A stretch of DNA of 64,000 nt from Manis javanica (lineage: Eukaryota > Chordata > Mammalia > Pholidota > Manidae), in contig NC_133158.1 in NCBI RefSeq assembly GCF_040802235.1, positions 163,467,401 through 163,531,400 of the forward strand. The letters are read 5' to 3'. This document shows positions 54,715 to 64,000 of the stretch, in pieces (the first letter of the stretch is position 1; every line of letters starts with the position of its first letter). Made by a program: the position numbers and the translations under genes. The notes under the pieces were generated by a model, which saw only the letters and a list, made by a program, of their open reading frames with translations, did not search any database and was not told where the DNA came from.

Positions 54715-54935
54715 CTCCGATGCCTTCCTGGCCACTGCCCCATTCTTAGGTACCATTAGTCCTGCCTCCTGTGTATTACCTTGGCACTTTATGAAGATCT
54801 CTCCTAGATCACTTACCATTTTCTCTATACTCAGCTCTCCATGACCATGATCTTCCTGAGGGCAAGACCTTATCCTTCTACCCCTGCAGGCCCCACATTT
54901 AAATGAATGAGTGAATAAATAAATGAACAAATGGT
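54715..54935 (+). mobile_element. L2 3' end
   Basis: The words 'gtgtattaccttggcacttt', 'tgatcttcctgagggcaaga', 'ccttatccttctacccctgc' and 'aatgaatgagtgaataaata' give the L2 3' UTR and its terminal GAATGAAT-type repeat. Confidence 0.75.
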
Positions 54936-54987
54936 CTCAGGCCTCTTCTCTGCACTCCATTAACTTTTTAGATTGAGAAACATGCTT

Positions 54988-55200
54988 ACTCATTTGAACA
55001 TGGGCTTTGAAATCTGAAAGTCTTGAACTTGAACCCAAGGCCAACTAATTACTAGTTAAGTGACTTTAGGCAATTTCTTAACTGCTCCACACCTCCACTT
55101 CTTTGTATATAATGTGGGGTTAATCACACCTACTTCTCAGAGAGTTTGGGGAATTCAGTTAGTTATATATGCTAAGTGGTTAAAGTAATGTTAATTATTG
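54988..55200 (+). mobile_element. MIR
   Basis: The words 'gaacatgggctttgaaatct', 'cttgaacttgaacccaaggc', 'gttaagtgactttaggcaat', 'ttcttaactgctccacacct' and 'gtatataatgtggggttaat' follow MIR order over nearly full length. Confidence 0.8.
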
Positions 55201-55736
55201 ATTAAATGCTCCATCAATTGAAACTGTCATTCTTACCTGGTGTACTAATGTATACTTAGATATGAATGGTAAATGACTTCTCAATTTGTTCTTATTCCTA
55301 GAGTACTTATAAAGTTTATCTCAGGTATCCTAAATTTAATACATTTGCCTTAGTTTTTACAAATAAATCAGGAATAGTGAAATTATAGGTATTTGGATTA
55401 TTTTGGAACTCAGAAACCATGGGGATACGGCATCCATGAATGTCATTAACATTCCTTTATTCTGGCAGTGGTGTTGATATACCCACCAACACATGTCTTC
55501 AGAGACTACCGCAACCAGCAGGGGGCGCGGAGAAGAGGTGAGGAGTGGATACAGAGGTGTGGGCACAGTGATTCTCAAATTCAGGAGGTTGAAAGGAAAA
55601 TACAAGACCAATGCCAACAGAGCCAATTCCTATTTCAGGAATACTCAGCCACTTCCTCTTCTGAACTCCCAATAATGCAAGTGCAGATATCAATTACAGT
55701 TTATGTTTAAAAATAATTTTTAGATTATATAAACCA
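55201..55736. other. Non-repetitive DNA with a CTCF-core match
   Basis: AT-rich DNA with a GC-rich island around 55,500-55,560 that holds the CTCF match. Short overlapping frames lie on both strands and none is convincing. Confidence 0.45.
55515..55528 (+). promoter_or_regulatory. CTCF core motif, perfect match
   Basis: CCAGCAGGGGGCGC fits the CTCF core CCASYAGRKGGCRS at all 14 positions. It sits in repeat-free DNA and keeps a CpG that would normally decay if methylated and unused. Orientation is plus. Occupancy and loop formation cannot be judged from sequence. Confidence 0.65.
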
Positions 55737-55737
55737 A

Positions 55738-55962
55738 CATTTATCTAGCACGTACCAGTGGCCAACCACTGTTCTGAGTGCTTCACAAGCTTTAATTCTA
55801 TAACTTTCTCATCAACCCTCTGAGGTAGATATCATTATTAAATTTCATTTCACTGATAGGAAACTATGGCACAGAGAGATCAAGCTGCTACCCAAAATCT
55901 CACAGCTAGTAAATGGTGCATCCAAGTCACATGCTCTCAGCCCTGGGTCATCTTGCCTCTGC
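55738..55962 (-). mobile_element. MIR, reversed, near full length
   Basis: The words 'ccaaccactgttctgagtgc', 'ttcacaagctttaattctat', 'accctctgaggtagatatca', 'ggaaactatggcacagagag' and 'atctcacagctagtaaatgg' run along the reversed MIR consensus. Confidence 0.85.
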
Positions 55963-56423
55963 CTAGTAGCTTCCCCCTCCGATCCATGCTAATTGGGGTG
56001 ATGATAAAGGTAATGATGAAGACAAACTTCTCATCGGCAGAAGAGTCTTAACAAAGATTTTAAATGTGCTAAGCATTGAAAAGGTCATAATACCTCCATC
56101 TTCATTCTTCATTAAAATGAAAAACTACAGTACAATGAAAATATATCACAAAATGTTTATGTACACTGCAACTAAACTAGTTTTTCAGTGAATATTATGA
56201 CTGAAAAATTTTGGAGAAGTTAATTCAAGCTGAACCTTTTGCAAAGGTTTTTCCATGCCCCTGATGGGCTGTGGGCCTCAGTCATGTTCGCTGCCTCTCA
56301 GCCCAGAGGGCAGTGTCCAAGCCCACCATATGTATTTCCCCAGGGCTCCCCATATTTCTTCTTTAAAAAGGTTTATTGAATGAATGCTTAACTGTGTTTC
56401 CATCTCTAGTTGGGTTCTTAGAT
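55963..56423. other. Non-repetitive DNA
   Basis: No named repeat or gene. Confidence 0.4.
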
Positions 56424-56521
56424 AAAATGCAGGATGCCTAGTTAAACTTGAATTTCAGAGAAACATTCATTTTTTTAGTATACTATGCCCCATGTAATAT
56501 TTAACCGGCCTCCTGTATTTT
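56424..56521. repeat. 98-bp inverted-repeat element (MITE-like or hairpin repeat)
   Basis: The left arm AAAATGCAGGATGCCTAGTTA (first base 56,424) pairs with the right arm at 56,502-56,521, which reads TAACCGGCCTCCTGTATTTT. By eye the arms agree at 16 or more of 20 positions. The middle has an AT-rich 'ttttttagtatactatgcc'. It resembles a short DNA-transposon relic I recall only vaguely. Confidence 0.5.
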
Positions 56522-56524
56522 TGT

Positions 56525-56852
56525 TAGCAAAATTGGGAAACCATGTATATGTAAGAGGAATTCAGAGAGGGGAATGTGAGTGTGGCTTGGAGCTGAAGAA
56601 GTGTCTGTCGTGAAAGAGACTGAGGTTGAGCTCACTCTAGAGTGGAGCATAAAGTACACTCTTAATGGCACCCTCTGGAGTTGTGTGACCCAGTGACCCT
56701 GAGAGATGGAAGGCATTCCTGGCAGGGAAAGCAGCATGATTAAGGTTTAAGCAAGCAGCACCGGGTGGAGGACAGTGAGGACACATACCCGAAGCACGCA
56801 CATTCCAGCATTCCCAAACAACTTCCATTTCCCCGCTGCCCGTTACCTCCAT
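56525..56852. other. Non-repetitive DNA
   Basis: Nothing recognised. Confidence 0.4.
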
Positions 56853-56854
56853 GC

Positions 56855-56965
56855 TCCCCCGCCATCAAGCAGTCCCTCTGTCTGGAACTCCTTCCTCTCC
56901 TCTCTATCTGGCCACCTCCTTGAGCCCTAAAGAGTTCTGGTGTGTCAGCTGACTCACGCCGGCCC
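56855..56965 (+). mobile_element. L2 fragment
   Basis: The words 'agtccctctgtctggaactc', 'cttcctctcctctctatct' and 'cctccttgagccctaaagag' match the L2 region upstream of its 3' end. Confidence 0.55.
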
Positions 56966-57639
56966 CAAATCCTTGGGTGTCAACCTTAAACTTTCTAACA
57001 CTTGCTTGACTTTCCTACAATCTTCCAGCAAGCCTCCACCAACAGTTCAAGGGCAAATAATGGAATGACCATGTGTGGCCATCACACAGGGTCCTGCTTG
57101 CCCCTGTGAAGTCCCTGGAACCTGTAGGGCTATGGCCAAACATCACTTTTTGAGGGTATAGCCCTGCTCTTCTGACGTGGGGTCGACAGAAATGGGCTTC
57201 AATACCACCTTGAGAATCCTTCTTCAAAATCCTACACTGCAAAGGATGAATAAGCCCAAGACCTGACATTCCCGGTTAAAGGCTATTCTGAACCATTATG
57301 ACTGGGCCATGTTTTAAATTCATGGCCACTTCCCTAAAAGTCGTGCTTCACGTCCCAGGCTATGCTCCCCACTCTCCTAGAGGGCCACCCCACACACTCC
57401 TCTCTGCCCACACCTCTGACATCTCCACCCCATCCTCATGAACATCTGAAAACCCAGCTTCTCATTTCACCAAGGAAATAGAAGCCATGTCAAGAACACT
57501 CCTGCGCCACCCAGCCCCAGGCCCCCCACCACCACCCCACGCCAGCCCTGCTACTGCAGGAAGGAGCTGCCCCGGCTCCTGTCCACTTGGCCGCTGCCCG
57601 CCATGCCCTCCCGCCTGCTCAGCAGTTGTCACGGTCTCC
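56966..57639. other. Non-repetitive DNA, C/T-rich to the right
   Basis: No gene or named repeat. The 107-codon plus frame from 57,487 is Pro-rich noise running toward the poly-T. Confidence 0.35.
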
Positions 57640-57769
57640 TGCATCGTGGCATTCCCTCCCTGCTGGTTCATTCCCATGAGCACATACACATCTGCTTTTC
57701 TCGCCCTTAGAAATTCCCCTATTGACCCCACTTTCCCCACTAGCTATAGTCTCATTCCTCTGCCCTGGA
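57640..57769 (+). mobile_element. L2 ORF-region remnant, left half
   Basis: The words 'gaccccactttccccactag' and 'ctatagtctcattcctctgc' are L2 reverse-transcriptase-region text, which resumes right of the L1 at 63,305 with 'tttgcagcaaaactccatgg'. The L1 therefore inserted into an L2 here. Only the right side of this block is clear. Confidence 0.5.
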
Positions 57770-57773
57770 TTTT
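57756..57773. repeat. Target-site duplication, left copy (degenerate)
   Basis: TCCTCTGCCCTGGATTTT pairs with TCCTCTTCCCTGCCTTTT at 63,305-63,322: 15 of 18 positions agree, with the last TTTT overlapping the poly-T tail on the left. It is placed exactly where a TSD should be if the whole block 57,770-63,304 integrated as one unit. Confidence 0.5.
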
Positions 57774-58099
57774 TTTTTTTTTTTGCTATCATAAATCTAC
57801 AATTACATGAAGAACACTATGTTTACCAGGCTCCCCCCATCATCAAGTCCCCCACACACACCCCACTACAGTCACTGCCCATCAGCATAGCAAGATCCTG
57901 TATAATTATCACCTGTCTTCTCTGTGTTGCACAGCCCTCCCAGTACCCCCCCGCAACACTAAACATGCTAATCCTAATGCCCTCTTTTTTTTCCCCCACC
58001 CTTATACCTCCCTTCCCACCCATCCTCCCCAGTCCCTTTCCCTTCGGTAACTGTTAGTCCATTCTTGGGTTCTGTGATTTTGCTGCTGCTGTTTTGTTC

Positions 58100-61000
58100 C
58101 TTCAGTTTTTCTTTGTTCTTATACTCCACATATGAGTGAGGTCATTTGATACTTGTCTTTCTCCACCTGGCTTATTTCACTGAACATAATACCCTCTAGC
58201 TCCATCCATGTTGTCGCAAATGGTAGGATCTGTTTTTTTCTTATGGCTGAATAAACTCCATTGTGTATATGTACCACTTCTTCTTTATCCATTCATTTAC
58301 TGATGGACATTGGGTTGCTTCCATATCTTGGCTATTGTAAATAGATCAGCAATAAACATAGGAGTGCATCTGCCTTTTTCAAACTGTAGTGCTCCATTCT
58401 TAGGATAAATTCCTGGAAGTAGAATTCCTGGGTCAAATGGTATTTCTATTTTGAGAGTTTTGAGGAACCTCCATACTGCTTTCCACAATGGTTGAACTAA
58501 TTTACATTCCCACCAGCAGTGTAGGAGGGATCCCCTTTCTCCACAACCTCTCCAATATTTGTTGTTGTTTGTCTTTTCAATGATGGTGATCCTTACTGGT
58601 GTGAGATGATATCTCATTGTAGTTTTAATTTGCATTTCTCTGATGACAAGCGATGTGGAGCATCTTTTCATGTGTCTGTTGGCCATCTGAATTTCTTCTT
58701 TAGAGAACTGTCTATTCATCTCCTCTGCCCAATTTTAGTTGGATTATTTGCTTTTTGTTTGTTAAGGTGTGTGAGCTCTTTATATATTTTGGATGTCAAC
58801 CCTTTATCAGATCTGTCACTTATGAATATATTCTCCCATACTGTAGGATACCTTTTTGTACTATTAATGGTGTCCTTCACTGTACAGAAGCTTTTTAGCT
58901 TGATATGGTCCCACTTGTTCATTTTTGCTTTTGTTTCCCTTGCCCAGGGAGATATGTTCATGAGAAGTCACTCATGTTTATGTCCATGAGATTTTTGCCT
59001 ATGTTTTTTTCTAAGAGTTTAATGGTTTCATGGCTTACATTCAGTTCTTTGATCTATTTCGAATTTACTTTTGTGTATGGGGTTAGACAGTGATCCAGTT
59101 TCATTCCATCACATGTAGCTGTCCAGTTTTGCCAGCACCATCTGTTGAAGAGACTGTCGTTTCCCCATTGTATGTCCATGGCTCCTTTATCATATATTAA
59201 TTGACCATATATGTTTGGATTAATGTTTGGAGTCTCTATTCTGTTCCACTGGTTTGTGGCTCTCTTCTTGTGCCAGTACCAAATTGTCTTGATTACTGTG
59301 GCTCTGTAGTAGAGCTTGAAGCTGGGGAGCAAGATTCCCCTCCCCCTACTTTATTCTTCCTTCTCAGGATTGCTTTGGCTATTCGGGGTCTTTGGTGTTT
59401 CCATATGAATTTTTGAACTATTTGTTCCAGTTCATTGAAGAATGCTGTTGGTAATTTGATAGGGATTGCATCGAATCTGCATATTGCTTTGGGCAGGATG
59501 GCCATTTTGACAATATTAATTCTTCCCAGCCAGGAGCATGGGATGAGTTTCTATTTGTTAGTGTCCTCTTTAATTTCTCTTAATAGTGTCTTGTTGTTTT
59601 CAGAGTATAGGTCTTTCACTTTCTTGGTTATGTTTATTCCTAGGTATTTTATTCTTTTTGATGCTATTGTGAATGGAATTCTTTTCCTGATTTCTCTTTC
59701 TATTCATTCATTGTTAGTGTATAGGAAAGCCACAGATTTCTATGTGTTAATTTTGTATCCTGTAACTTTGCTGAATTCCAATTTTAGTTCTAGTAGTTTT
59801 GGACTGGAGTCTTTAGGGTTTTTTATGTACAATATCATGTAATCTGCAAATAGTGACAGTTTGACTTCTTCTTTACCAATCTGGATTCCTTGTATTTCTT
59901 TGCTTTGTCTAATTGCCATGGCTAGGACCTCCAGTACTATGTTGAATAACAGTGGGGAGAGTGAGCATCCCTGTCTGGTTCCCGATCTCAGAGAAAAAGC
60001 TTTCAGCCTCTTGCTGTTCAGTATGATGTTAGCTGTGGTTTTATCATATATGGCCTTCACTATGTTGAGGTACTTGCCCTCTATGCCCATTTTGTTGAGA
60101 GTTTTTATCATGAGTGGATGTTGAATTTTGTCGAATGCATTTTCAGCATCTATGGGGATGATCATGTGGTTTTTGTCCTTCTTTTTGTTTATGTGGTGGA
60201 TGATGTTGATGGATTTTCGAATGCTGTACCATCCTTGCATCCCTGGGATGAATCCCACTTGGTCATGGTGTATGATCCTTTTGATGTATTTTTGAATTCG
60301 GTTTGCTAATATTTTGTTGAGTATTTTTGCATCTACTTTCATCAGGGATATTGGTCTGTAGATTTCTTTTTTGGTGGGGTCTTTGCCTGGTTTTGGTATT
60401 AGGGTGATGTTGGCTTCGTAGAGTGACTTTGGAAGTATTCCCTCCTCTTCTATTTTTTGGAAAACTTTAAGGAGAAGGGGTATTATGTCTTCTCTGTATG
60501 TCTGATAAAATTCTGAGGTAAATCCATCTGGCCCAGGGGTTTTGTTCTTGGGTAGTTTTTTGATTACCACTTCAGTTTCATTGCTGGTAATTGGTCTGTT
60601 TAGATTTTCTGTTTCTTTCTGGGTCAATCTTGGAAGGTTGTATTTTTCTAGGAAGTTGTCCATTTCTCCTAGGTTTTCCAGCTTGTTAGCATATATGTTT
60701 TCATAGTATTCTCTAATAATTCTTTGTATTTCTGTAGGGTCTGTCATGATTTTTCCTTTCTCGTTTCTGATTCTGTTGATGTGTGTTGACTCTCTTTTTC
60801 TCTTAATAAATCTGGCTAGAGGCTTATCTATTTTGTTTATTTTCTCAAAGAATCAGCTCCTGGTTTCATTGACTTTTTTCTATTGTTTTATTCTTCTCAA
60901 TTTTATTTATTTCTTCTATTATCTTTATTATGTCCCTCCATCTGCTGACCTTAGGCCTCATTTGTTCTTCTTTTTCCAATTTCGATAATTGTGACATTAG

Positions 61001-61937
61001 ACTATTCATTTGAGATTGTTCTTCTTTCTTTAAATATGCCTGGATTGCTATATTCTTTCCTCTTAAGACTACTTTTGCTGCGTCCCACAGAAGTTGGGAC
61101 TTTGTGTTGTTGTTGTCATTTGTTTCCATATATTGCTGGATCTCTACTTCAATTTGTTCGTTGATCCATTGATTATTTAGGAGCATGTTGTTAAGCCTCC
61201 ATGTGTTTGTGAGCCTTTTTGCTTTCTTTGTACAATTTATTTCTAGTTTTATACCTTTGTGGTCTGAAAAGTTGGTTGGTAGGATTTCAATCTTTTGGAA
61301 TTTACTGAGGCTCTTTTTGTGGCCTAGTATGTGGTCTATTCTGGAGAATGTTCCATGTGCACTTGAGAAGAATGTGTATCCTGTTGCTTTTGGATGTAGA
61401 GTTCTATAGATGTCTATTAGGTCCATCTGTTCTAGTGTGTTGTTCAGTGCCTCTGTATCCTTACTTATTTTCTGTCTGGTAGATCTGTCCTTTGGAATGA
61501 GTAGTGTGTTAAAGTCTCCCAAAATGAATGCATTGCATTTTATTTCCTCCTTTAATTCTGTTAGTGTTTGTTTCACATATATTGGTGCTCCTGTATTGGG
61601 TGCATATATATTTATAATGGTTATATTCTCTTGTTGGACTGAGCCCTTTATCATTATGTAGTGTCCTTCTTTATCTCTTGTTACTTTCTTTGTTTTGAAG
61701 TCTTTTATCTGATACTAGTACTGCAACTGCTGCTTTTTTCTCCCTGTTTGCATAAATATCTTTTTCTGTCCCTTGACTTTTAATCTGTGCATGTCTTTGG
61801 GTTTGAGGTGAGTGTCTTCTAAGCAGCATATAGATGGGTCTTGCTTTGTTATCCAATATATTCTTCTGTCTTTTGATTGGTGCATTCAGTTCATTTACAT
61901 TTAGGGTGATTATTGAAAGATATGTACTTATTGCCAT
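58100..61937 (-). pseudogene. L1 ORF2 (endonuclease-reverse transcriptase), broken
   Basis: ORF2 encodes the endonuclease and reverse transcriptase that nick the target and copy the L1 RNA. A plausible start is the Met at about 61,937 (MAISTYLS). A frame change soon after separates the first block (61,671-61,964) from the next. Endonuclease continues in 60,866-61,654 (NIYAPN at residues 15-20, GDFN at 46-49, SDH at 130-132). Reverse transcriptase lies in 59,740-60,747 (GPDG near 72, the IDAENAFD motif near 199-206, RQGCSLSP near 258-265). The FADD box reads FADY at 300-303, so one catalytic Asp is lost. A stop follows INT at the end of this frame. The rest survives as fragments 59,293-59,505, 59,054-59,332, 58,716-58,961 and 58,297-58,719, where the first Cys of the C-terminal CCHC is Tyr. 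Confidence 0.9.
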
Positions 61938-62235
61938 TGCAGGCTTTAGATTCGTGGTTACCAAAGGTTCAAGGTTAGCTTCTTTACTACATTACTGTCT
62001 AACTTAACTCACTTATTGAGCTATTATAAGCAGTCTGATGATTATTTCTCCCCCTTCTTATTCCTCCTCCTCCATTCTTCATATGTTGGGTGTTTTGTTC
62101 TGTCCTTTTTAGGAGTGCTCCCATCTAGAGCAGTCCCTCTAAAATACCCTGTAGAGGTGGTTTGTGTGAGGCAAATTCCCTCAACTTTTGCTTGTCTGGG
62201 AATTGTTTAATCCCTCCTTCATATTTAAATGATAA

Positions 62236-62961
62236 TCATGCTGGATACAGTAATGTTGGTTTAAGGCCCTTCTGTTTCATTGCATTAAATATATTATGCC
62301 ATTCTCTTCTGGCCTGTAAGGTTTCTGTTGAGAAGTTTGATGATAGCCTGATGGGTTTTCCTTTGTAGGTGACCTTTTTTCTCTCTCTGGCTGTCTTTAA
62401 TACTCTATCCATGTCCTTGATCTTTGCCATTTTAATTATTATGTGTCTTGGTGTTGTCCTCTTTGGTTCCCTTCTGTTGGGAGTTCTGTGTGCTTCCGTA
62501 GTCTGAGCAACTATTTCTTCCCCCAGTTTTTGGAAGTTCTCAGCAATTATTTCTTCAAAGATACTTTCTATCCCTTTTTCTCTCTCTTCTTCTTCTGGTA
62601 CCCCTATAATGTGGATATTACTCCTTTTGGATTGGTCACACAGTTCTCTTAATAGTGTTTCATTCCTGGAGATCCTTTTATCTCTCTCTGCATCAGTTTC
62701 TATGCGTTCCTGGTCTCTGGTTTCTATTCCATCAATGGCCTCTTGCTTCTTATCCATTCTGCTTATAAATCCTTCCAGAGATTGTTTCATTTCTATAATC
62801 TCCCTCTGGACATCATCCCTTAGCTCTTGTATATTTCTCTGCAGCTCTGTCAGCATGGTTATGACGTTTATTTTGAATTCTTTTTCAGAAAGACTGGTTA
62901 GGTCTATCTCCTTCTCCGGGGTTGTGATTTTGGTCTGTATCAAATTCTTCTGCCTTTTCAT
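62236..62961 (-). pseudogene. L1 ORF1 (RNA-binding chaperone), truncated by a stop
   Basis: ORF1p coats L1 RNA as trimers. I place the start at 62,961 (MKRQKNL), which leaves a leader of about 250 bp; the frame also reads upstream to 63,051 without ORF1 similarity. A heptad-rich coiled coil spans about residues 25-110. An RRM-like domain starts at IHIIGVPEEEE (116-126), and the C-terminal domain has TPRHIIIKM (170-178) and ETLQARREW (213-221). The frame ends after 241 residues at TGA (62,236-62,238). In the same frame ORF1-like text continues for some 37 codons, so one stop removes the C-terminal tail. The stop fits CpG decay of a CGA arginine codon. Confidence 0.85.
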
Positions 62962-63193
62962 GGCGATAGAGATAGTTTGCAGAGATGGCGCAAGTGAGGG
63001 CTGGGAGAACGTCCCTTCTTGTTGTTTTGTGGCCTTCCTCTCCCCCTTCACAAGGCTCTGGGTTCTCGCAGGTGTGAATGTAGTCTGGCTGCTGTCCTGT
63101 GTCTCCTGGTCTCTCTTTTAGGAAGAGTTGTATTTGTTGTATTTTCAAAAATATATGTGGTTTTGGGAGGAGATTTCTGCTGCTCTACTCACA

Positions 63194-63204
63194 CCGCCAT
63201 CTTG
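63194..63204 (-). promoter_or_regulatory. YY1-like site at the L1 5' end
   Basis: The minus strand reads CAAGATGGCGG about 10 bp inside the L1 5' end (GGGGGTGGAGT...). Full-length L1 elements of other mammals carry a YY1 site near the same place, where it fixes the transcription start. Position and sequence both fit. Confidence 0.6.
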
Positions 63205-63217
63205 ACTCCACCCCCTT

Positions 63218-63304
63218 GCCGAATAATATTCCATTTTGTATATGTACCACATCTTCTTTATACATTCATCTACTGATGGACATTTAGGTTGTTTCCATTT
63301 CTTG
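63218..63304 (-). mobile_element. 87-bp L1 3'-region fragment joined to the L1 5' end
   Basis: On the minus strand this reads CAAGAAATGGAAACAACC through GTCCATCAGTAGATGAATG to GAATATTATTCGGC, the text of an L1 ORF2 terminus, directly followed by the 5' end of the full L1. It ends at 63,304, just before the right TSD copy. It has no poly-A tail of its own and no counterpart on the left of the L1. Confidence 0.8.
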
Positions 63305-63322
63305 TCCTCTTCCCTGCCTTTT
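63305..63322. repeat. Target-site duplication, right copy (degenerate)
   Basis: TCCTCTTCCCTGCCTTTT, partner of 57,756-57,773. It is also the point at which the L2 text resumes with TTTTGCAGCAAAACTCC. Confidence 0.5.
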
Positions 63323-64000
63323 GCAGCAAAACTCCATGGAAGAGGTGACTCTAGTACCTGTCCCCAACCTCCTCCCTCCTCTCTTGAGCCCACTCCATCA
63401 GGCCTCTGCCCCCAGCCACTCCAGTATACCTGCCATGGTGGGGACCCCAGTGACCCCTAGACCTAATCACCACCAACCTCTCAGAGCATCTGACAGAGAT
63501 GGTCATTCTGCCCTCTTGGAAATACTTGATTTACTTGGCTTCCAAGGAAACACACAGTCCTTGTCTTTTCTACCTTACTGCTGCTCCCTCTCTGTCTCTT
63601 GCTGGGTCTCTCTTATCTCCCCAATAGAGGCCCCCCAAGGCTCAGCCCTAAGACCCCATTTCTTCTCTTTCTAGGCTTACCTCATTGGATATCTCAGCTT
63701 GTCTCATGGCTTTTAACTCTCTCTTGAAATCCATACTTAAATGTATGGATACATACTTTTATGTATGCCTACATAAAATCTCTAAGACAACCAATAACCT
63801 CAAGTGCCTGGCAGCTTCCTAGATCAGACAGGGGTACCCCTCGGCAGTGTTAGGGAGGCTTATACATCTCCACTTATACTTTTAGGTCTCAGATTCTATG
63901 TCATTTCTTTTTTGACTGCTTCTCCATTCAATAAAATTAAGTGTCCTTATTTCTGCTCCCACAGCATCCTATATTTCTCTTTTGAAGGTACTTATCACAT
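63305..64000 (+). mobile_element. L2 ORF-region remnant, right half
   Basis: The words 'gcagcaaaactccatggaag', 'cctctcttgagcccactcca', 'tcaggcctctgcccccagcc', 'gcttccaaggaaacacacag', 'ggccccccaaggctcagccc' and 'ttgtctcatggcttttaact' follow the L2 reverse-transcriptase region. At 63,870-64,000 'ctcttttgaaggtacttatc' fits the L2 3' region. Frames are closed. It continues beyond the window. Confidence 0.65.

Larger units (their letters stand above)
57770..63304 (-). mobile_element. Near-complete L1 retrotransposon with 5' extra sequence
   Basis: Read on the minus strand from 63,304 the block holds 87 bp of another L1's 3' region, then a 5' end with a YY1-like site at 63,194-63,204, a short 5' UTR of about 250 bp, ORF1, ORF2, a 3' UTR (about 57,785-58,100) and a poly-A tail of 15 (seen as T15 at 57,770-57,784). 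The text is close to a non-primate placental L1. Both ends are present, so it is full length apart from decay. ORF1 carries a stop and ORF2 several lesions, so it is immobile. Confidence 0.9.

Noticed and set aside
59435..61661. Plus-strand frames of 64-135 codons across the L1
   Set aside because: Antisense shadows of L1 ORF2. The hydrophobic translations arise from A-rich L1 read backwards.
62609..63121. 170-codon plus-strand frame over ORF1
   Set aside because: Antisense of L1 ORF1 and its 5' UTR; no independent evidence.
62885..63148. 87-codon minus-strand frame in the L1 5' UTR, considered as an extra L1 leader ORF
   Set aside because: It overlaps ORF1 in another frame, and I know no conserved protein there. 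Antisense ORF0-type peptides are known only in primates.
1..64000. CRISPR arrays, bacterial operons, phage, integrons
   Set aside because: Repeat content, closed frames and L1/MIR/L2 structure are those of mammalian nuclear DNA.
1..64000. tRNA, rRNA or snRNA genes
   Set aside because: No cloverleaf-compatible A/B-box pair outside MIR was noticed. MIR copies carry a decayed tRNA-like head only.

Overview
This is 64 kb of placental-mammal nuclear DNA. I find no convincing protein-coding exon, tRNA, rRNA or CRISPR. Stop codons are frequent in all frames, open frames are short, and nearly everything recognisable is an interspersed repeat. These are many old MIR and L2 fragments, weathered L1 pieces on both strands, MaLR/MLT1-type LTRs, two hAT-type fragments with a third possible, one ERVL integrase relic, and microsatellites. 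I see no Alu, rodent B1/B2, carnivore, ruminant, equid, camelid or bat young SINE. The youngest large element is a non-primate L1 whose wording reminds me of a laurasiatherian lineage poor in SINEs. Pangolin is my best but weak guess.

Layout. 1-13 kb: non-repetitive DNA with MIR and L2 pieces and three old LTRs. 14-17 kb: an old L1 3' piece and an antisense MLT1 LTR. 17.5-24.5 kb: mostly non-repetitive, with a recent 81/82-bp tandem duplication, a small CpG cluster and a GGAT microsatellite. 24.5-34 kb: L2, MIR, L1 and a near-complete LTR. 34-39 kb: a nested stack of an old L1, a MER5A-like hAT element, a long antisense L1 and an MLT1 LTR inside it. 39-45 kb: MIR, L2 and L1 tails around a candidate regulatory block at 43.3-43.8 kb. 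45.9-48.9 kb: an old sense L1 split by an ERVL integrase relic, followed by further L1 3' ends. 49-57.6 kb: mostly non-repetitive, with a perfect CTCF-core match at 55,515.

57.77-63.30 kb holds the clearest mobile element: a structurally near-complete L1 on the minus strand, inserted into an L2. It has a poly-A tail (seen as poly-T at the left), a 3' UTR, a broken ORF2, an ORF1 truncated by one stop, and a 5' end with a YY1-like site. Beyond that 5' end lie another 87 bp derived from the 3' region of a different L1, and the whole block is bracketed by a degenerate 18-bp direct repeat. This looks like a retrotransposed 5' transduction.

The window is best read as intergenic or intronic DNA. 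Its possible functions are regulatory: CTCF-like sites and repeat-free, homeodomain-motif-rich blocks that could be conserved enhancers. I found no new gene system. The most unusual item is the L1 chimera at 63.2 kb.
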